DNA from: G020344215 sp039586575 | GTDB lineage: Bacteria; Gemmatimonadota; Gemmatimonadetes; Palauibacterales; KS3-K002 | Reading direction: 5' to 3' | Length of the DNA stretch: 64,000 nucleotides | Assembly: GCA_039586575.1 (NCBI GenBank) | Contig: JBDHKD010000011.1 | Span: forward strand, 4,583 to 68,582 | Shown: piece after piece, positions 9,174 to 18,598 of the stretch | How positions within the stretch are numbered: the stretch's first letter is position 1 | Layout of the letters: each line of letters begins with the position of its first letter | Program-made: the position numbers and the translations under genes | Notes under the pieces: model-generated | Database searches by the model: none | What the model was told of the DNA's origin: nothing | Seen by the model: only the letters and a program-made list of their open reading frames with translations

Positions 9174-10510
9174 CGCATGCCACCAGCTCCTGCGGTGCCG
9201 GCGAGGATCCCATCGATGCGGCGCGCGATGTCCGCCGTAACCTCGCCGATCGGCTCGCCGTTGAAGATCACGCGATCGAAGATGTCGGGCATCTGGACTT
9301 CGACTTGCGCCCACTCCTCGACCGTTGAGCCCCACGACATGCGTCCGTGGCGGGCCGCGAAGAGGAAGGTTTCCTCGAGACCGTAGCGGTCGTTCGCCGC
9401 GACTTCTTCGTGTACGACGCGTATCGAGGGAATGGCGAGACCGTACTCGGCCCGCATGCGCTGTGCCTCGGCCGACGACAGATGTGCGGCCAGCTCGACG
9501 GCCAGCTTCTTGTGTCGCGTGTTGTGGGGCACCGCCCAGCCGGCGGCGTAGATCACGGTGACCGGGTCGCTCGTCTCGTCGTAGCGCGGCAGTGGGACGA
9601 CGGCGATTCGCACCTTGCCCTGGTCGATGTAGCGCCGGATACTCGGGAGCCACCAGTGGCCGCTCGTCACCATGCCGATGCGGCCGGTGAGGAAGAAGTT
9701 GCGCTCCATGCCCAGCGACAGGCGCTGTACGTCCACCGATGGTACGACGTGGTGGACCGTGACCAGATCGGTGAGGAAGCGAATGGCGGCTTGGGTCTCG
9801 GGGCTGTCCAGATACCCGGTGGCCCGCCGACCGTCCGGGCTAAGCACATCGCCGCCCGCTGCCCAGACCCAGGGCTGCCAGAGGTAGAAGACCCGGCGCA
9901 ACTGGGTGCCCCAGCTGTCCGACCGGCCATCGTCGTCGAGGTCGCGCGTCAGGCGCTGGGCGATGGAGAGGAAGTCGTCCCACGTCCAATCCTGTTCGGG
10001 CAGAGCGACGCCAGCCGCGTCGAACAGGTCTGTGTTCAGGTAGACGACGATCGGATTGAAGTCCTTCGGGAAGGCGTACAATCCGCCGGGCCGGCGAAAG
10101 ATCTCGAGCACCTCCGGGTAGTAGGCGCTGGTATCGACACCGATTCGCTCGAGATACGCGGCCACGTTCACGAGCAGGCCGCGCGAGATGAACGGTGCCG
10201 CCCCGTAGGAGCCGTTATCGAGTAGCGCGACGTCGGGTGGCGAACCGGCGACGATCGAGGTGAGCAAGCGCTCGCGGTAGTTGGAGGAGATCGACTCGTA
10301 CTCGATGCGGACCGCGGGGTGGCGCTCCAGGAAACGGTCGAGGATGCGGTTTTCGATCGCCCGCTCTTCGGGTCCCGCCCAAGCCATCACGCGCAGCGTA
10401 GTGACATCGCTGCTGTCGTGTACGCAAGCCGACGCGATGCCGATGACGATGGCGACGGCGATGGCGAGGGTGAGTGCGAGGGGTGCGCGGCGACCGCGGG
10501 ATGCTGTCAT
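9170..10510 (-). CDS. Extracellular sugar-binding lipoprotein of the ABC importer
   Basis: 446 residues, solute-binding protein family 1. A type II signal peptide ends in the lipobox I-A-S-A-C near residue 28, so the mature protein is lipid-anchored on the periplasmic side. The body has the fold's hallmarks: LRVMAWAGPEERAIENRILDRF near the N-terminus, GSPPDVALLDNG, and the hinge-flanking stretch KDFNPIVVYLNTDLFDAAGV. It delivers ligand to the two adjacent permeases. It starts at ATG 10510 within a 4-base overlap with the ATPase gene, and its own stop overlaps the first permease start. Confidence 0.92.
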   Translation of the reverse strand: MTASRGRRAPLALTLAIAVAIVIGIASACVHDSSDVTTLRVMAWAGPEERAIENRILDRFLERHPAVRIEYESISSNYRERLLTSIVAGSPPDVALLDNGSYGAAPFISRGLLVNVAAYLERIGVDTSAYYPEVLEIFRRPGGLYAFPKDFNPIVVYLNTDLFDAAGVALPEQDWTWDDFLSIAQRLTRDLDDDGRSDSWGTQLRRVFYLWQPWVWAAGGDVLSPDGRRATGYLDSPETQAAIRFLTDLVTVHHVVPSVDVQRLSLGMERNFFLTGRIGMVTSGHWWLPSIRRYIDQGKVRIAVVPLPRYDETSDPVTVIYAAGWAVPHNTRHKKLAVELAAHLSSAEAQRMRAEYGLAIPSIRVVHEEVAANDRYGLEETFLFAARHGRMSWGSTVEEWAQVEVQMPDIFDRVIFNGEPIGEVTADIARRIDGILAGTAGAGGMR

Positions 10511-11577
10511 GGCCCGATCCGGTCGCCCGTGTCTCTGCGGAAGAGGTGGATCTTGTGCGGGGGGATCTCGACGGCCACGCGCTGGTCCACGGCGACGCGC
10601 GCATCGGCAGCGGCTCGGGCCACGATGCGTGTGCCGTCCTCCGTGGTCAGGTGGATGAACATCTCGCTGCCGACGGGTTCGACCACGCGTACGAGGGCGC
10701 TGAACGTGCCAGCGTCGCTGAGCCGCAAATCTTCCGGCCGTATACCCAGCGTCGTTGCGCCAGCCGGCAGTGTGCCGGCACCCGGTACGGCCAACTGGAA
10801 GCTCGCCCCGCGGAACGTGCAGTCCGGCTCGGCGCGGTGTAGCTCGCCCTCGAAGAAGTTGATGGAGGGCGAGCCGATGAAGCCGGCGACGAAGCGATTG
10901 GCAGGGGTCCGGTAGACTTCGAGCGGTTCGGCGTATTGCTGTAGCCGACCTTCGTTCATGACGGCGATGCGCTGTCCCATCGTCATCGCCTCGACCTGGT
11001 CGTGGGTGACGTAGAGGATCGTCGCTCCCAGTCGACGGTGGAGCTGCGAGAGCTCGGCGCGCATCTCGACCCGCAGGCTGGCATCGAGATTCGAGAGCGG
11101 CTCGTCGAACAGGAAGGCTTGGGGGTGGCGCACGATGGCGCGGCCGACCGCCGTCCGTTGCCGCTGGCCGCCGGACAGCTGGCCGGGCCGGCGGTGCAGC
11201 AACTCGCGGATTCCCAGGATCTCCGCCGCATCGCGGACGCGCTCGTCGATCTCGATCTTCGGATAACCGCGCACCTGCAGCCCGAAGGCCATGTTCTGGA
11301 ACGCGGTCATGTGGGGATAAAGGGCGTAGTTCTGGAATACCATGGCGATGTCGCGGTCCCGCGGCGGTACGTCGGTCACGTCGCGGTCGCCGATGATAAT
11401 GGAGCCGCGGGTCGGTTGCTCGAGTCCGGCGACCAGGCGCAGTGCCGTAGTCTTACCCGAGCCGGACGGCCCGACCAGCACGACGAACTCGCCGTCGGCC
11501 ACCTCGAGATCGAGGTCGGCGACAGCGACGGTCTCGTCGAATTCCTTGGTGAGTTGTCGCAGGCTGACCTGAGCCAT
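10507..11577 (-). CDS. Sugar ABC transporter ATP-binding protein, MalK/UgpC/MsmX type
   Basis: 356 residues with a complete nucleotide-binding domain: Walker A GPSGSGKT near 36-43, Q-loop in VFQNYALYPHMT, signature LSGGQRQR, Walker B in AFLFDEPLSNLDA, and the switch His in YVTHDQVEA. The C-terminal 120 residues form the OB-fold (TOBE) regulatory region, with LGIRPEDLRL as the usual MalK block. It energises the importer encoded by the three downstream genes. All four genes overlap by 4-8 bases, so production is coupled. This is the first gene of the operon. Confidence 0.95.
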   Translation of the reverse strand: MAQVSLRQLTKEFDETVAVADLDLEVADGEFVVLVGPSGSGKTTALRLVAGLEQPTRGSIIIGDRDVTDVPPRDRDIAMVFQNYALYPHMTAFQNMAFGLQVRGYPKIEIDERVRDAAEILGIRELLHRRPGQLSGGQRQRTAVGRAIVRHPQAFLFDEPLSNLDASLRVEMRAELSQLHRRLGATILYVTHDQVEAMTMGQRIAVMNEGRLQQYAEPLEVYRTPANRFVAGFIGSPSINFFEGELHRAEPDCTFRGASFQLAVPGAGTLPAGATTLGIRPEDLRLSDAGTFSALVRVVEPVGSEMFIHLTTEDGTRIVARAAADARVAVDQRVAVEIPPHKIHLFRRDTGDRIGP

Positions 11578-11619
11578 GGCCTGTAGAATAAGCCGCGCCA
11601 GCGAACGCCGGCAATCGAG

Positions 11620-12723
11620 TTACGGCTCGCGAACGCAGCGGTAGCTGTGCCGCGGGTTGCCCCACGACTTGGGTTGCGAGCCCAGCGCACCGGTGTAGCT
11701 GACGTAGTACGCCCGGTTCTCATCGTACTCGTCGGCCGCCCAATAGTAGATCGGTGCCCGGTCCGGCGCCCAGAGCGGCGTTTCCTTGTCAGGCGTTCTT
11801 TCGCAGGCTGCTAGTCCGAACATCGCGACGCCGAGGCCACCCTGTTCAACGCAGCGGGCGTTCTCGCCGCGCCGGGTCAGCGAGCGGATGATCTCGTCGG
11901 CGGTCGGCATCCGCCAGATGTCTTGGGGCTCGTTCATCAAGGTGGCACCATCATCGGCCAGGTAACGGCAGAGTCCCGTCGCTGCCATGTCGAGGCCCGT
12001 CGCGTGGGCGTCCTCGTAGCCGGGCTTGTCATCGAATCCCGCCGGTGGCACTCCCCAGAGCGCTACACGATCCCAGGAAGGGTAGCCACCCCACGGCTGC
12101 TTCCAGTTCCAGCCTGGTCCCTCCGGCGCCCAGATGAGCGAGACCTCGTTTCCCGTGATGAGTCGCTCGGTGCGAATGCCGTCGTCCAGGCGGGTGAGCA
12201 CGATCGGCAGCCAGTAGACGGACCAGCCGATCAGGATGAGGAGCGGGCCTGCGACGGCCAGCACGTAGCGGATGTTGCGGCGCAGCCAGGACGGCGCTGC
12301 CGTCCAGCCTTCCTGGCGCAGCAGCTTGCGATGGCGCGCCTCGAAGAGAAAGAGCACGCCGATGATCACCAGGATGGCGCTCACCGGGAAGAGGGCGAGC
12401 AGCTGGCCAGCGTCCATCCCGTCCTGCAGGCGCGGGCCCCACCACCAGGCGGTGAACGCGGCACCGATGAGGATGATCGCCCAGCCACCGATGAGTGGCC
12501 GGGCGAGCGCCAGCAGGGTGAGGAGCAGACAGACCGTCCCGGGGATCAGGTAGGCCAACTTGATGTACCACCGTCCCCCCCACCCCTCGTAGTACATTTC
12601 GCCGACGCTCCAGAACGTCCACAGCAACGTCACCAGGATCATCAGGGCCGTGGCGACGTAGCCTGGCAGAGCCTGCTTCAGGGTCGTGCGATCGAGGGGC
12701 AGGGCGGGGAACAAGCCCAGCAT
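11620..12723 (-). CDS. Membrane protein with C-terminal DUF1566/Lcl-like domain
   Basis: 367 residues. The first 190 hold about five or six predicted membrane spans (for example GYVATALMILVTLLWTFWSV and YVLAVAGPLLILIGWSVYWL). The C-terminal 170 residues form an exported globular domain with four cysteines. Its ending, YYWAADEYDENRAYYVSYTG and then a terminal R-C-V-R-E, is typical of DUF1566/Lcl and formylglycine-enzyme-like (C-type lectin fold) domains. An internal MPTADEIIRSLTRRGENARC matches the same fold. The function is unknown; such domains often bind ligands on the cell surface. It ends 42 bases before the ABC ATPase gene, in the same direction, so a shared transcript is possible. Confidence 0.65.
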   Translation of the reverse strand: MLGLFPALPLDRTTLKQALPGYVATALMILVTLLWTFWSVGEMYYEGWGGRWYIKLAYLIPGTVCLLLTLLALARPLIGGWAIILIGAAFTAWWWGPRLQDGMDAGQLLALFPVSAILVIIGVLFLFEARHRKLLRQEGWTAAPSWLRRNIRYVLAVAGPLLILIGWSVYWLPIVLTRLDDGIRTERLITGNEVSLIWAPEGPGWNWKQPWGGYPSWDRVALWGVPPAGFDDKPGYEDAHATGLDMAATGLCRYLADDGATLMNEPQDIWRMPTADEIIRSLTRRGENARCVEQGGLGVAMFGLAACERTPDKETPLWAPDRAPIYYWAADEYDENRAYYVSYTGALGSQPKSWGNPRHSYRCVREP

Positions 12724-12819
12724 GCATCCTCCCGGTGACCGGGGCGAAGGTGGGAGCTGCGCTGCGAGGACCGTATACGTCTAAGGGGAAGAATACGCAC
12801 CGCAGCTCGGATCGGGCAA

Positions 12820-12861
12820 TTGAAAAGGCCGCCCCGTATGGTAACTTGGGAAGTCCCAAGT
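12820..12861 (+). promoter_or_regulatory. Possible promoter with overlapping operator-like palindrome
   Basis: TTGAAA (12820-12825) and TAACTT (12842-12847) are separated by 16 bases, a weak sigma-70-like pair about 60 bases before the M61 peptidase start. Overlapping the -10 element is the dyad ACTTGGGAAGTCCCAAGT (12844-12861), two perfect 8-base arms around 2 bases. Its position would suit a repressor operator. The dyad is seen directly; the promoter and binding role are inferred. It sits in the 181-base divergent gap between the DUF1566-like gene and the peptidase gene. Confidence 0.35.
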
Positions 12862-12904
12862 CCCGGCTAGCGATGATCATAATGCGTGGAAGGATAGGTC
12901 TCTA

Positions 12905-14713
12905 ATGGGTATTCGGCGGGCAGGACTCCTGGCAGCAGCCATCGCGGTCGGCGCAACAACCGCACTGGCGGGTGAGCCGGTGCGCTACGTGGTACGGGTC
13001 GACGATCCCAGCAGTCGGCTCTACCGCGTCGAGGTCGAGCTGCCGGCGACGGGTGACACGACCCTCGTGTCGCTTCCTGCCTGGACACCCGGCCACTACA
13101 AGCTGGAGAACTACGCGCGCTACGTCCGTAACTTCGAGGCGACCTCCGGCGATCGGCCGTTGCGTTGGGATAAGCTGGATCAGGACACCTGGCGGATCGT
13201 GAGCACTGGCGCCGAGCGGGTTCGCGTCCGCTTCGATTACCTCGCCCAGACCCTCGAGCTCAGCCACAGCTTCCTCAAAGATGACTTCGGGTTCCTCAAC
13301 GGAACCAACCTGTTTCTCTTCCCGGAAACCGGCTACGACTTCGCGGCCGAGGTGCGGTTCGAACTGCCGGACGGCTGGAAGGTGGCGACCGAGCTGGAGG
13401 AGAGCGAAGAACCGGGCGTTTACCGTGCGCCCGACTATCACGAACTGGTCGACAACCCGACCTTCATCGGCCACTTCGCCATCGACAGCGTGCAGGTAGA
13501 CGGTCGCTGGTCGCGATTGGCGGTGTACCCGGCCGCCCATTTCAGGGACCCGGTCCGGGGCAAGGCGCTGGAGGCGTTGGGCAAGATCGCCGGCACAGCC
13601 CACGACCTGTTCGGCGAGCCGCCGTACGATCGCTACACGACGTTCGTCTATCTGGCGGAAGAGAACTACATGTTCGTCGCCGGGCTCGAGCATGCGAACT
13701 CGCAGTTCGACATCTTGCCGGCGATCATCTTCGACCAACCGCAGTTCACCTACCGCGACCTGGTCTACCCGCTGCTTGCCCACGAGTACTATCACGCCTG
13801 GAACGTCAAACGGATCCGTCCTGCGGATCTGTGGCCATACGGCTACGAAGGCGAGCAGCCGACCGAGTTGCTCTGGGTCGCCGAAGGCATCACCGACTAC
13901 TACGGCAACGTGATCCTGGTGCGAGCCGGGCTGTGGGGCGAGCGCGAGTTCTGGAAGACGACGCGCGAGCTGATCGCCGCGGTTGAGGCGGAGCCGGTGC
14001 ATGAGGCGGTGGAGGACGCGAGCCTCAACACCTGGATCGAGCCGACATTCGTCGATCAGTACTACTACTACGATAAGGGCGCGCTGCTCGGCCTGCTCCT
14101 CGACATCCGTATCCGTCACGCCACCGGCAACAAGCACAGCCTCGACGACGTGATGGCCCGGTTGTATCGCGAGCACTTTCTGCAAAACCGTGGCTTCACC
14201 ACCGATGACTTCATCGGCTACGTCGGCGAGTACATCGGCGACGAGAAGGCGCGCGACTTCTATCGCGACTACGTAGACGGCCGGGTGCCGCTACCCTACC
14301 AGGAGACGCTGGCGTTGGCCGGCATGAAGTTCGAGGCCGACACGATCCACGAGCCGTACTTCGGTGTCCAGCTGACCATGGGACGCAAGAATGGCATGCT
14401 GGTCCGCCAGGTCGCGCCCGGCAGTCCCGCTGCCCGCGCCGGCATCAGGACCGGTGACGAGCTGAACTGGATCGGTGAGGTGGAGGTCGAGGGTGGGGAC
14501 TGGGACGACGACTTCCAGGCTTTCTACGGCGGTCTGATCGGCGAAGAGATCACGGTCATCTACCGGCGCGGCGGCGAAGAAGTAAAACGTAAGGTAAAGG
14601 TCGGTGAGCGAACACGTTACGAGCACCGGCTCGGGCCGCTGGCTGGTGCCAGCGGCAGCCAGCTAGCTCTCCGGCGCGGCATCCTGGGGAGCGAGACTCT
14701 CCGCGTCGACTGA
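12905..14713 (+). CDS. Exported M61 family metallopeptidase with PDZ domain
   Basis: 602 residues with a Sec signal peptide ending near ALAG (residue 22). The N-terminal beta domain includes LPAWTPGHYKLENYARYVRN, a glycyl-aminopeptidase family M61 hallmark. The zinc site is HEYYH at about 293-297, followed by the third ligand Glu in WVAEGITDYYG near 327. A PDZ domain lies near residues 480-570 (G-S-P-A-A-R-A-G-I-R-T-G-D-E-L). It should hydrolyse peptides in the periplasm or outside, with a preference for N-terminal glycine or alanine known for the family. Start ATG 12905 follows a GGAAGGA ribosome binding site. Confidence 0.93.
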   Translation: MGIRRAGLLAAAIAVGATTALAGEPVRYVVRVDDPSSRLYRVEVELPATGDTTLVSLPAWTPGHYKLENYARYVRNFEATSGDRPLRWDKLDQDTWRIVSTGAERVRVRFDYLAQTLELSHSFLKDDFGFLNGTNLFLFPETGYDFAAEVRFELPDGWKVATELEESEEPGVYRAPDYHELVDNPTFIGHFAIDSVQVDGRWSRLAVYPAAHFRDPVRGKALEALGKIAGTAHDLFGEPPYDRYTTFVYLAEENYMFVAGLEHANSQFDILPAIIFDQPQFTYRDLVYPLLAHEYYHAWNVKRIRPADLWPYGYEGEQPTELLWVAEGITDYYGNVILVRAGLWGEREFWKTTRELIAAVEAEPVHEAVEDASLNTWIEPTFVDQYYYYDKGALLGLLLDIRIRHATGNKHSLDDVMARLYREHFLQNRGFTTDDFIGYVGEYIGDEKARDFYRDYVDGRVPLPYQETLALAGMKFEADTIHEPYFGVQLTMGRKNGMLVRQVAPGSPAARAGIRTGDELNWIGEVEVEGGDWDDDFQAFYGGLIGEEITVIYRRGGEEVKRKVKVGERTRYEHRLGPLAGASGSQLALRRGILGSETLRVD

Positions 14714-14722
14714 CCGACCGCT

Positions 14723-16267
14723 CTAAACGAAGATCAAAGCCAGCACGGTGTAGAGCACGGCACCTAGCCCCGCGGCGGTGAGCGCCAGCGGGATCTGGGT
14801 GTAGACGTGGTCCATGAGATCCGAGCCGGTGGCCAGCGAAGACAGAATCGTCGTGTCGGATATCGGGGAGCACTGGTCGCCGAAGACGCTGCCGCCGGTG
14901 ACCGCGCCGAAGCAGAGCGTCAGGAAGAAAGGGTCCTGGCTGACCGAGTAGGCCAACGGCATGGCGACGGGGAAGACGACGGCGTAGGTGCCCCAGGATG
15001 TGCCGGTGGAGAAGGCGATGATCATGCAGAGCAGGAGGAAGAGCGCCGGGACGATGGCCGGGGTGAGGAACGCGGACGTCACCTCGATGATGTAGGACGC
15101 GGTGCCGACGGACTCGGCAACGCTCTTCAGCGTGACGGCGAGGGCGAGGATGATCGCGCCGATCGTCACGCCCTTGCAACCGTCGATGATCGCGCCGATC
15201 ACCGTCTTCAAATCCATCCCCTTGATCATGGCGATGGCTGCACCGACAAGCACGGCCAGCAAGAAGGCCTCGCCGATCAACAGCGTCGGTGACTCGGATC
15301 CCAAGATGAAGAAGGTGTAGAGGTACGGGATGATGGCGACGCCCAGCAGGGTGCCCATCGGCCCGAGGAAGTCGATCAGCCCGCTCTTGTAACCCTCGAC
15401 CACACGAATCACCGTCAGCTCGTCCGAGGTAAGCGGCTCGGCGCCCGGTCGGTTGAGTTGCCCGGTCTCACGGGCGCGGCGAATCGCATTCGACATCTTG
15501 TGGCCGACGACCAGCGGCACGTTCGCCCAGAGCCTGCCGGGCATGAACGGCATGATCTCGAGCGAGAAGAGCAGCGTGAAGATGATCGCGAACCAGCTAT
15601 AGAAGTTGAAGGGTAGCGCTTTGAAGAAGAAGCCGATGCTCTCGGACGTGGTGCTGAGGAACGGGACGGTGCCGACGACCAGGCCGCCGACGTAGATCGG
15701 CCAGACGTTGAACGGGATGAGCGTCGCTGCCGGCGAGGCGGTCGAGTCGACGATGTAAGAGGTCTCCTCGTGGGAGACGCGGTACTTGTCGGTCACCGGT
15801 CGGACCGTCGTGCCGGTGAGCACCGTGCTGATCGTACCGCCCTGATGGAAGATCATCCCCATCAGCCAGGCGAAGAACTTGGCGGAGCGTGGCCCGACGA
15901 CGATCAGGCGGCCGGCCCATTCGGCGAACGTCTGTGCGCCACCGGTTCGCGTCCACAACCCGATCAGGCCGCCCAGCGCCCAGAGGTAGACGAGCAGGAT
16001 GAGCGCGTAGCTCTCGCTGCCGATGGAGGGTATAAGAAAATGCTTGACGATATTCAGCTGGCCGCTGATGACGCCGCCGAGTGCAATGCCGATGAACAAC
16101 GAGCTGACCACCTCACGAGTCGCAAAGGCGAGGATGATGGCCACGGCGGGTGGCAGCACGGACCAGAACCCGAAGTGGTCGCCCTGGCGCGGGAAGCTCC
16201 CCGTGAGGGCGAGAGCGGCGATGATGATGAGCCCGCTGATCAGCAACGCGATCCGGCGTCGGTTCAT
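14723..16267 (-). CDS. Na+/H+ antiporter, NhaC family
   Basis: 514 residues with about 12 predicted spans and no signal for other transporter classes. Family blocks include IFHQGGTISTVLTGTTVRPV, the helix-breaking SYIVDSTASPAATLIPFNVW, and near the C-terminus FSTGTSWGTYAVVFPVAMPL and GSVFGDQCSPISDTTILSS. NhaC-type proteins exchange sodium for protons at the cytoplasmic membrane; some relatives exchange amino or organic acids. It lies 18 bases downstream of an S9-peptidase-like gene in the same direction, as the last gene of a peptide-related run, so an exchange function linked to peptide or amino-acid use is possible. Confidence 0.9.
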   Translation of the reverse strand: MNRRRIALLISGLIIIAALALTGSFPRQGDHFGFWSVLPPAVAIILAFATREVVSSLFIGIALGGVISGQLNIVKHFLIPSIGSESYALILLVYLWALGGLIGLWTRTGGAQTFAEWAGRLIVVGPRSAKFFAWLMGMIFHQGGTISTVLTGTTVRPVTDKYRVSHEETSYIVDSTASPAATLIPFNVWPIYVGGLVVGTVPFLSTTSESIGFFFKALPFNFYSWFAIIFTLLFSLEIMPFMPGRLWANVPLVVGHKMSNAIRRARETGQLNRPGAEPLTSDELTVIRVVEGYKSGLIDFLGPMGTLLGVAIIPYLYTFFILGSESPTLLIGEAFLLAVLVGAAIAMIKGMDLKTVIGAIIDGCKGVTIGAIILALAVTLKSVAESVGTASYIIEVTSAFLTPAIVPALFLLLCMIIAFSTGTSWGTYAVVFPVAMPLAYSVSQDPFFLTLCFGAVTGGSVFGDQCSPISDTTILSSLATGSDLMDHVYTQIPLALTAAGLGAVLYTVLALIFV

Positions 16268-16285
16268 AGTCGTCTCTCTGTTCGT

Positions 16286-18595
16286 CTATTCGCTCGCGGG
16301 GACCCAGATCCGCACGGGCTGGAATCCTTCCACCAGCAACCGATACTCACCGGCCTGATCGGGGATCTCGAACGCCAACCTGAAAGTGCTCGGGGTACTA
16401 CCGCCGGGTTGCAGGCTCTCCGGTGCCGGGGTCCCCAGGATCAGGGTCTCCTGCCCGAAGACCTCGGTGACGGTGCCCGTGAGCCGTCGCAACGTACCGT
16501 CGGGTCCTACCAGGCTCAAGCCTGTCGCCGGGTCGAGGGACAAGGTTCTGACGCGCCGCGCGGATTCGGCGGCTCGTAGCGTCATCGCGACCTCGAGGTA
16601 CCGTCCGCTCTCGGGACGCATACCGGTGTAGTCGACCCGGGGTGCGGCGCTGGCGACGCTCAGCTCCCAGCCTTCCGGCCCGGGCACCCACTCTTCCGCC
16701 AGGTAGAAGTCGAAGACGTCCGCGCCGCCAAACTTCAGGTACTTGTCGAACCAGCGGAGCTGGCGGAAGAATAAGCTTCTCCGTCCGCGCGGCGTCGCGG
16801 CGAATCTCGCGCCGGCGGTCGGTCGGACGTACTCGACGGCGCGGTCGAGGTCGCTCAGGGCCCGGTACAGATCCGCCGGCTGGAAGCGGGGCACCCAGCG
16901 TGCGGGTTCCTCGGCGGTCTCGATGATGAGAAGAGGCGTCTCGATGTAGCGAGCGTTGGCTGCCGCCGAGCGATCGGGCCCCGGCGCGCCTTCGTATACG
17001 CCGGCGAGTGAAGCTCGCTGGACCGAAGCAGTGCCTGCACCCGACCGGCCCGGTCCTTCTTCCAGGCCACGATAAACGGCCACCGCTGCCGCGAACCTGC
17101 GCGTTCGCGTCAGCGACCAGCTCGCTAGCTCGGCGCCCCAATCGCTCCCGTAGATGGCCAGCCGGTCGGCGTCGGCGAGCCCCATGGCGATGGCGATATC
17201 GACGCCGGCGAGCAGGTCGACGACATCGCCCCCGGCGAGATCGTTGCGGTTGGCGGTAGCGAAGACTTCCCCGTAGCCGCTGCTACCCCGTGGGTTCACC
17301 GCCATAACCGCGTAACCCTGGGCGGCGAAGAGCTGGTAGGCGCCGGGCTGAGCGAGAACATCGCGGACCCGTCCGCCTCGTCCGCCACTCGTGTGTACGA
17401 GGAGCGGGTAGCGTCGTCCCTCCTCGTAGCTGGCGGGATAGATGAGTACGCCTTCGACGCTCTGGCCGTCGGGCGCGTTCCAACGGATGACCTGCTGGCG
17501 TCCGAGCCCCCAGTTCGCCGCGCGAGCGTTGAAGTCGGTCAGCGGCTCGACGGCGCTCTCATCGATGCGGTACAGTTCGGCAGCTTGGGTGGCCGCTTCG
17601 CGCACGGCGAAGATCATCGCCGCATCCCGGGCGTCGAAGGCGCCGAAGTCGAAGGCACCGCGAGTCAACGGCCGGATCGCGCCGCTGCCGGTCAGCGCGA
17701 ACAGGTGAGTGTGTGTTCCAACAGCGGCGGTGAAGATCAGGTCACCGGCGGCCGGCCAGCGGTGCTCGACGACGCTGCGATCGAAGGACCCGGTGACGAC
17801 CTCGGGTGAGCCGCCGCTAGCAGGTACGCGCAGCAACTCGGTCTGGGAGTTCAGGTACCTGGGGTCCTGGGGTGCCTGAAAGACGATGGTGCGGCCATCG
17901 GGAGACCAGACGGGCGCAACGTCCGGTCCCGGACGGCTGGCCAGACGACGAATACTACCCGACTCGAGCTCGAGGATTCGCAGGTCGTAGTTCAGGTAGT
18001 CCTCGGCAGCGCCCGAGCCGTTGCTGCTGTAGACGATCGCCGAACCGGCTGGGCTCACTGCCATCTCCCGGATGCCGGGATCGCCACCCCAAACGAACTC
18101 GGCCGTGCCTCCTGGGATCAGTATTCTCCAGAATTCACGGGCACCGCTCTCCGTGCTCACGGTGAGCGCGTAGATGGAGCCATCGGGGGCCCAGTCGTAG
18201 TCGATCACGCCGCCGGCGAACTCGCCGAGCTGGAACGGCGGGTCGCCGGTGAGCACGGGGGCCAGCCAGAGCTGTCTCGCGCTTGCGGCCTCGGGCCCGC
18301 GATTCAGAAACGCGAGCCAGGTGCCATCACGCGACCAGCGAGGCAGCTGAACGCTGACGAAGTCGGGCGCCACAGCTCGCGCGCCAGTGGCGGCGCGCCA
18401 TACGTAAAGCTCGGTTCGATGTTCGTCGTCCTCCAGCGCCGCACCGCTGACGGTGAAGGCGACGGATCCGCCATCCGGCCCGGCCGCCACGGCGTCAATA
18501 TGCTTCAGGCTGAAGTAATCCTCGATGACAAGAGGCTGTTGAGGAATCTGAGAGGCCTGAACGGCGGCAAGAAGAACGAGGCAGGAAAGCTGCAT
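16286..18595 (-). CDS. S9 prolyl-oligopeptidase-like protein, apparently catalytically dead
   Basis: 769 residues with an N-terminal signal peptide, a WD/TolB-type beta-propeller (for example APVWSPDGRTIVFQAPQDPR), an alpha/beta-hydrolase domain, and an extra C-terminal beta-rich domain of about 130 residues. Active S9 enzymes have G-x-S-x-G-G; here the equivalent is G-S-D-W-G-A (483-488), placing Asp485 at the nucleophile. The usual G-E-G-H-G around the catalytic histidine is replaced by T-A-G-A-R just before the conserved F-F-R-Q-L-R-W-F-D-K-Y-L helix, and the acid loop reads T-A-E-E-P. It is therefore likely a non-enzymatic binding protein or a pseudoenzyme. It lies 3 bases downstream of a small membrane-protein gene. 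Confidence 0.85.
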   Translation of the reverse strand: MQLSCLVLLAAVQASQIPQQPLVIEDYFSLKHIDAVAAGPDGGSVAFTVSGAALEDDEHRTELYVWRAATGARAVAPDFVSVQLPRWSRDGTWLAFLNRGPEAASARQLWLAPVLTGDPPFQLGEFAGGVIDYDWAPDGSIYALTVSTESGAREFWRILIPGGTAEFVWGGDPGIREMAVSPAGSAIVYSSNGSGAAEDYLNYDLRILELESGSIRRLASRPGPDVAPVWSPDGRTIVFQAPQDPRYLNSQTELLRVPASGGSPEVVTGSFDRSVVEHRWPAAGDLIFTAAVGTHTHLFALTGSGAIRPLTRGAFDFGAFDARDAAMIFAVREAATQAAELYRIDESAVEPLTDFNARAANWGLGRQQVIRWNAPDGQSVEGVLIYPASYEEGRRYPLLVHTSGGRGGRVRDVLAQPGAYQLFAAQGYAVMAVNPRGSSGYGEVFATANRNDLAGGDVVDLLAGVDIAIAMGLADADRLAIYGSDWGAELASWSLTRTRRFAAAVAVYRGLEEGPGRSGAGTASVQRASLAGVYEGAPGPDRSAAANARYIETPLLIIETAEEPARWVPRFQPADLYRALSDLDRAVEYVRPTAGARFAATPRGRRSLFFRQLRWFDKYLKFGGADVFDFYLAEEWVPGPEGWELSVASAAPRVDYTGMRPESGRYLEVAMTLRAAESARRVRTLSLDPATGLSLVGPDGTLRRLTGTVTEVFGQETLILGTPAPESLQPGGSTPSTFRLAFEIPDQAGEYRLLVEGFQPVRIWVPASE

Positions 18596-18598
18596 GGG

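Noticed and set aside
9174..9653. Upstream extension of the sensor-permease frame (R- and H-rich)
   Set aside because: Low-complexity arginine-rich translation typical of the antisense or wrong frame in high-GC DNA; it overlaps the binding-protein gene, and the ATGA overlap fixes the true start at 9173.
12902..14185. Long minus-strand frame opposite the M61 peptidase
   Set aside because: Antisense shadow of a gene with clear zinc and PDZ motifs; no homology or signal in the translation.
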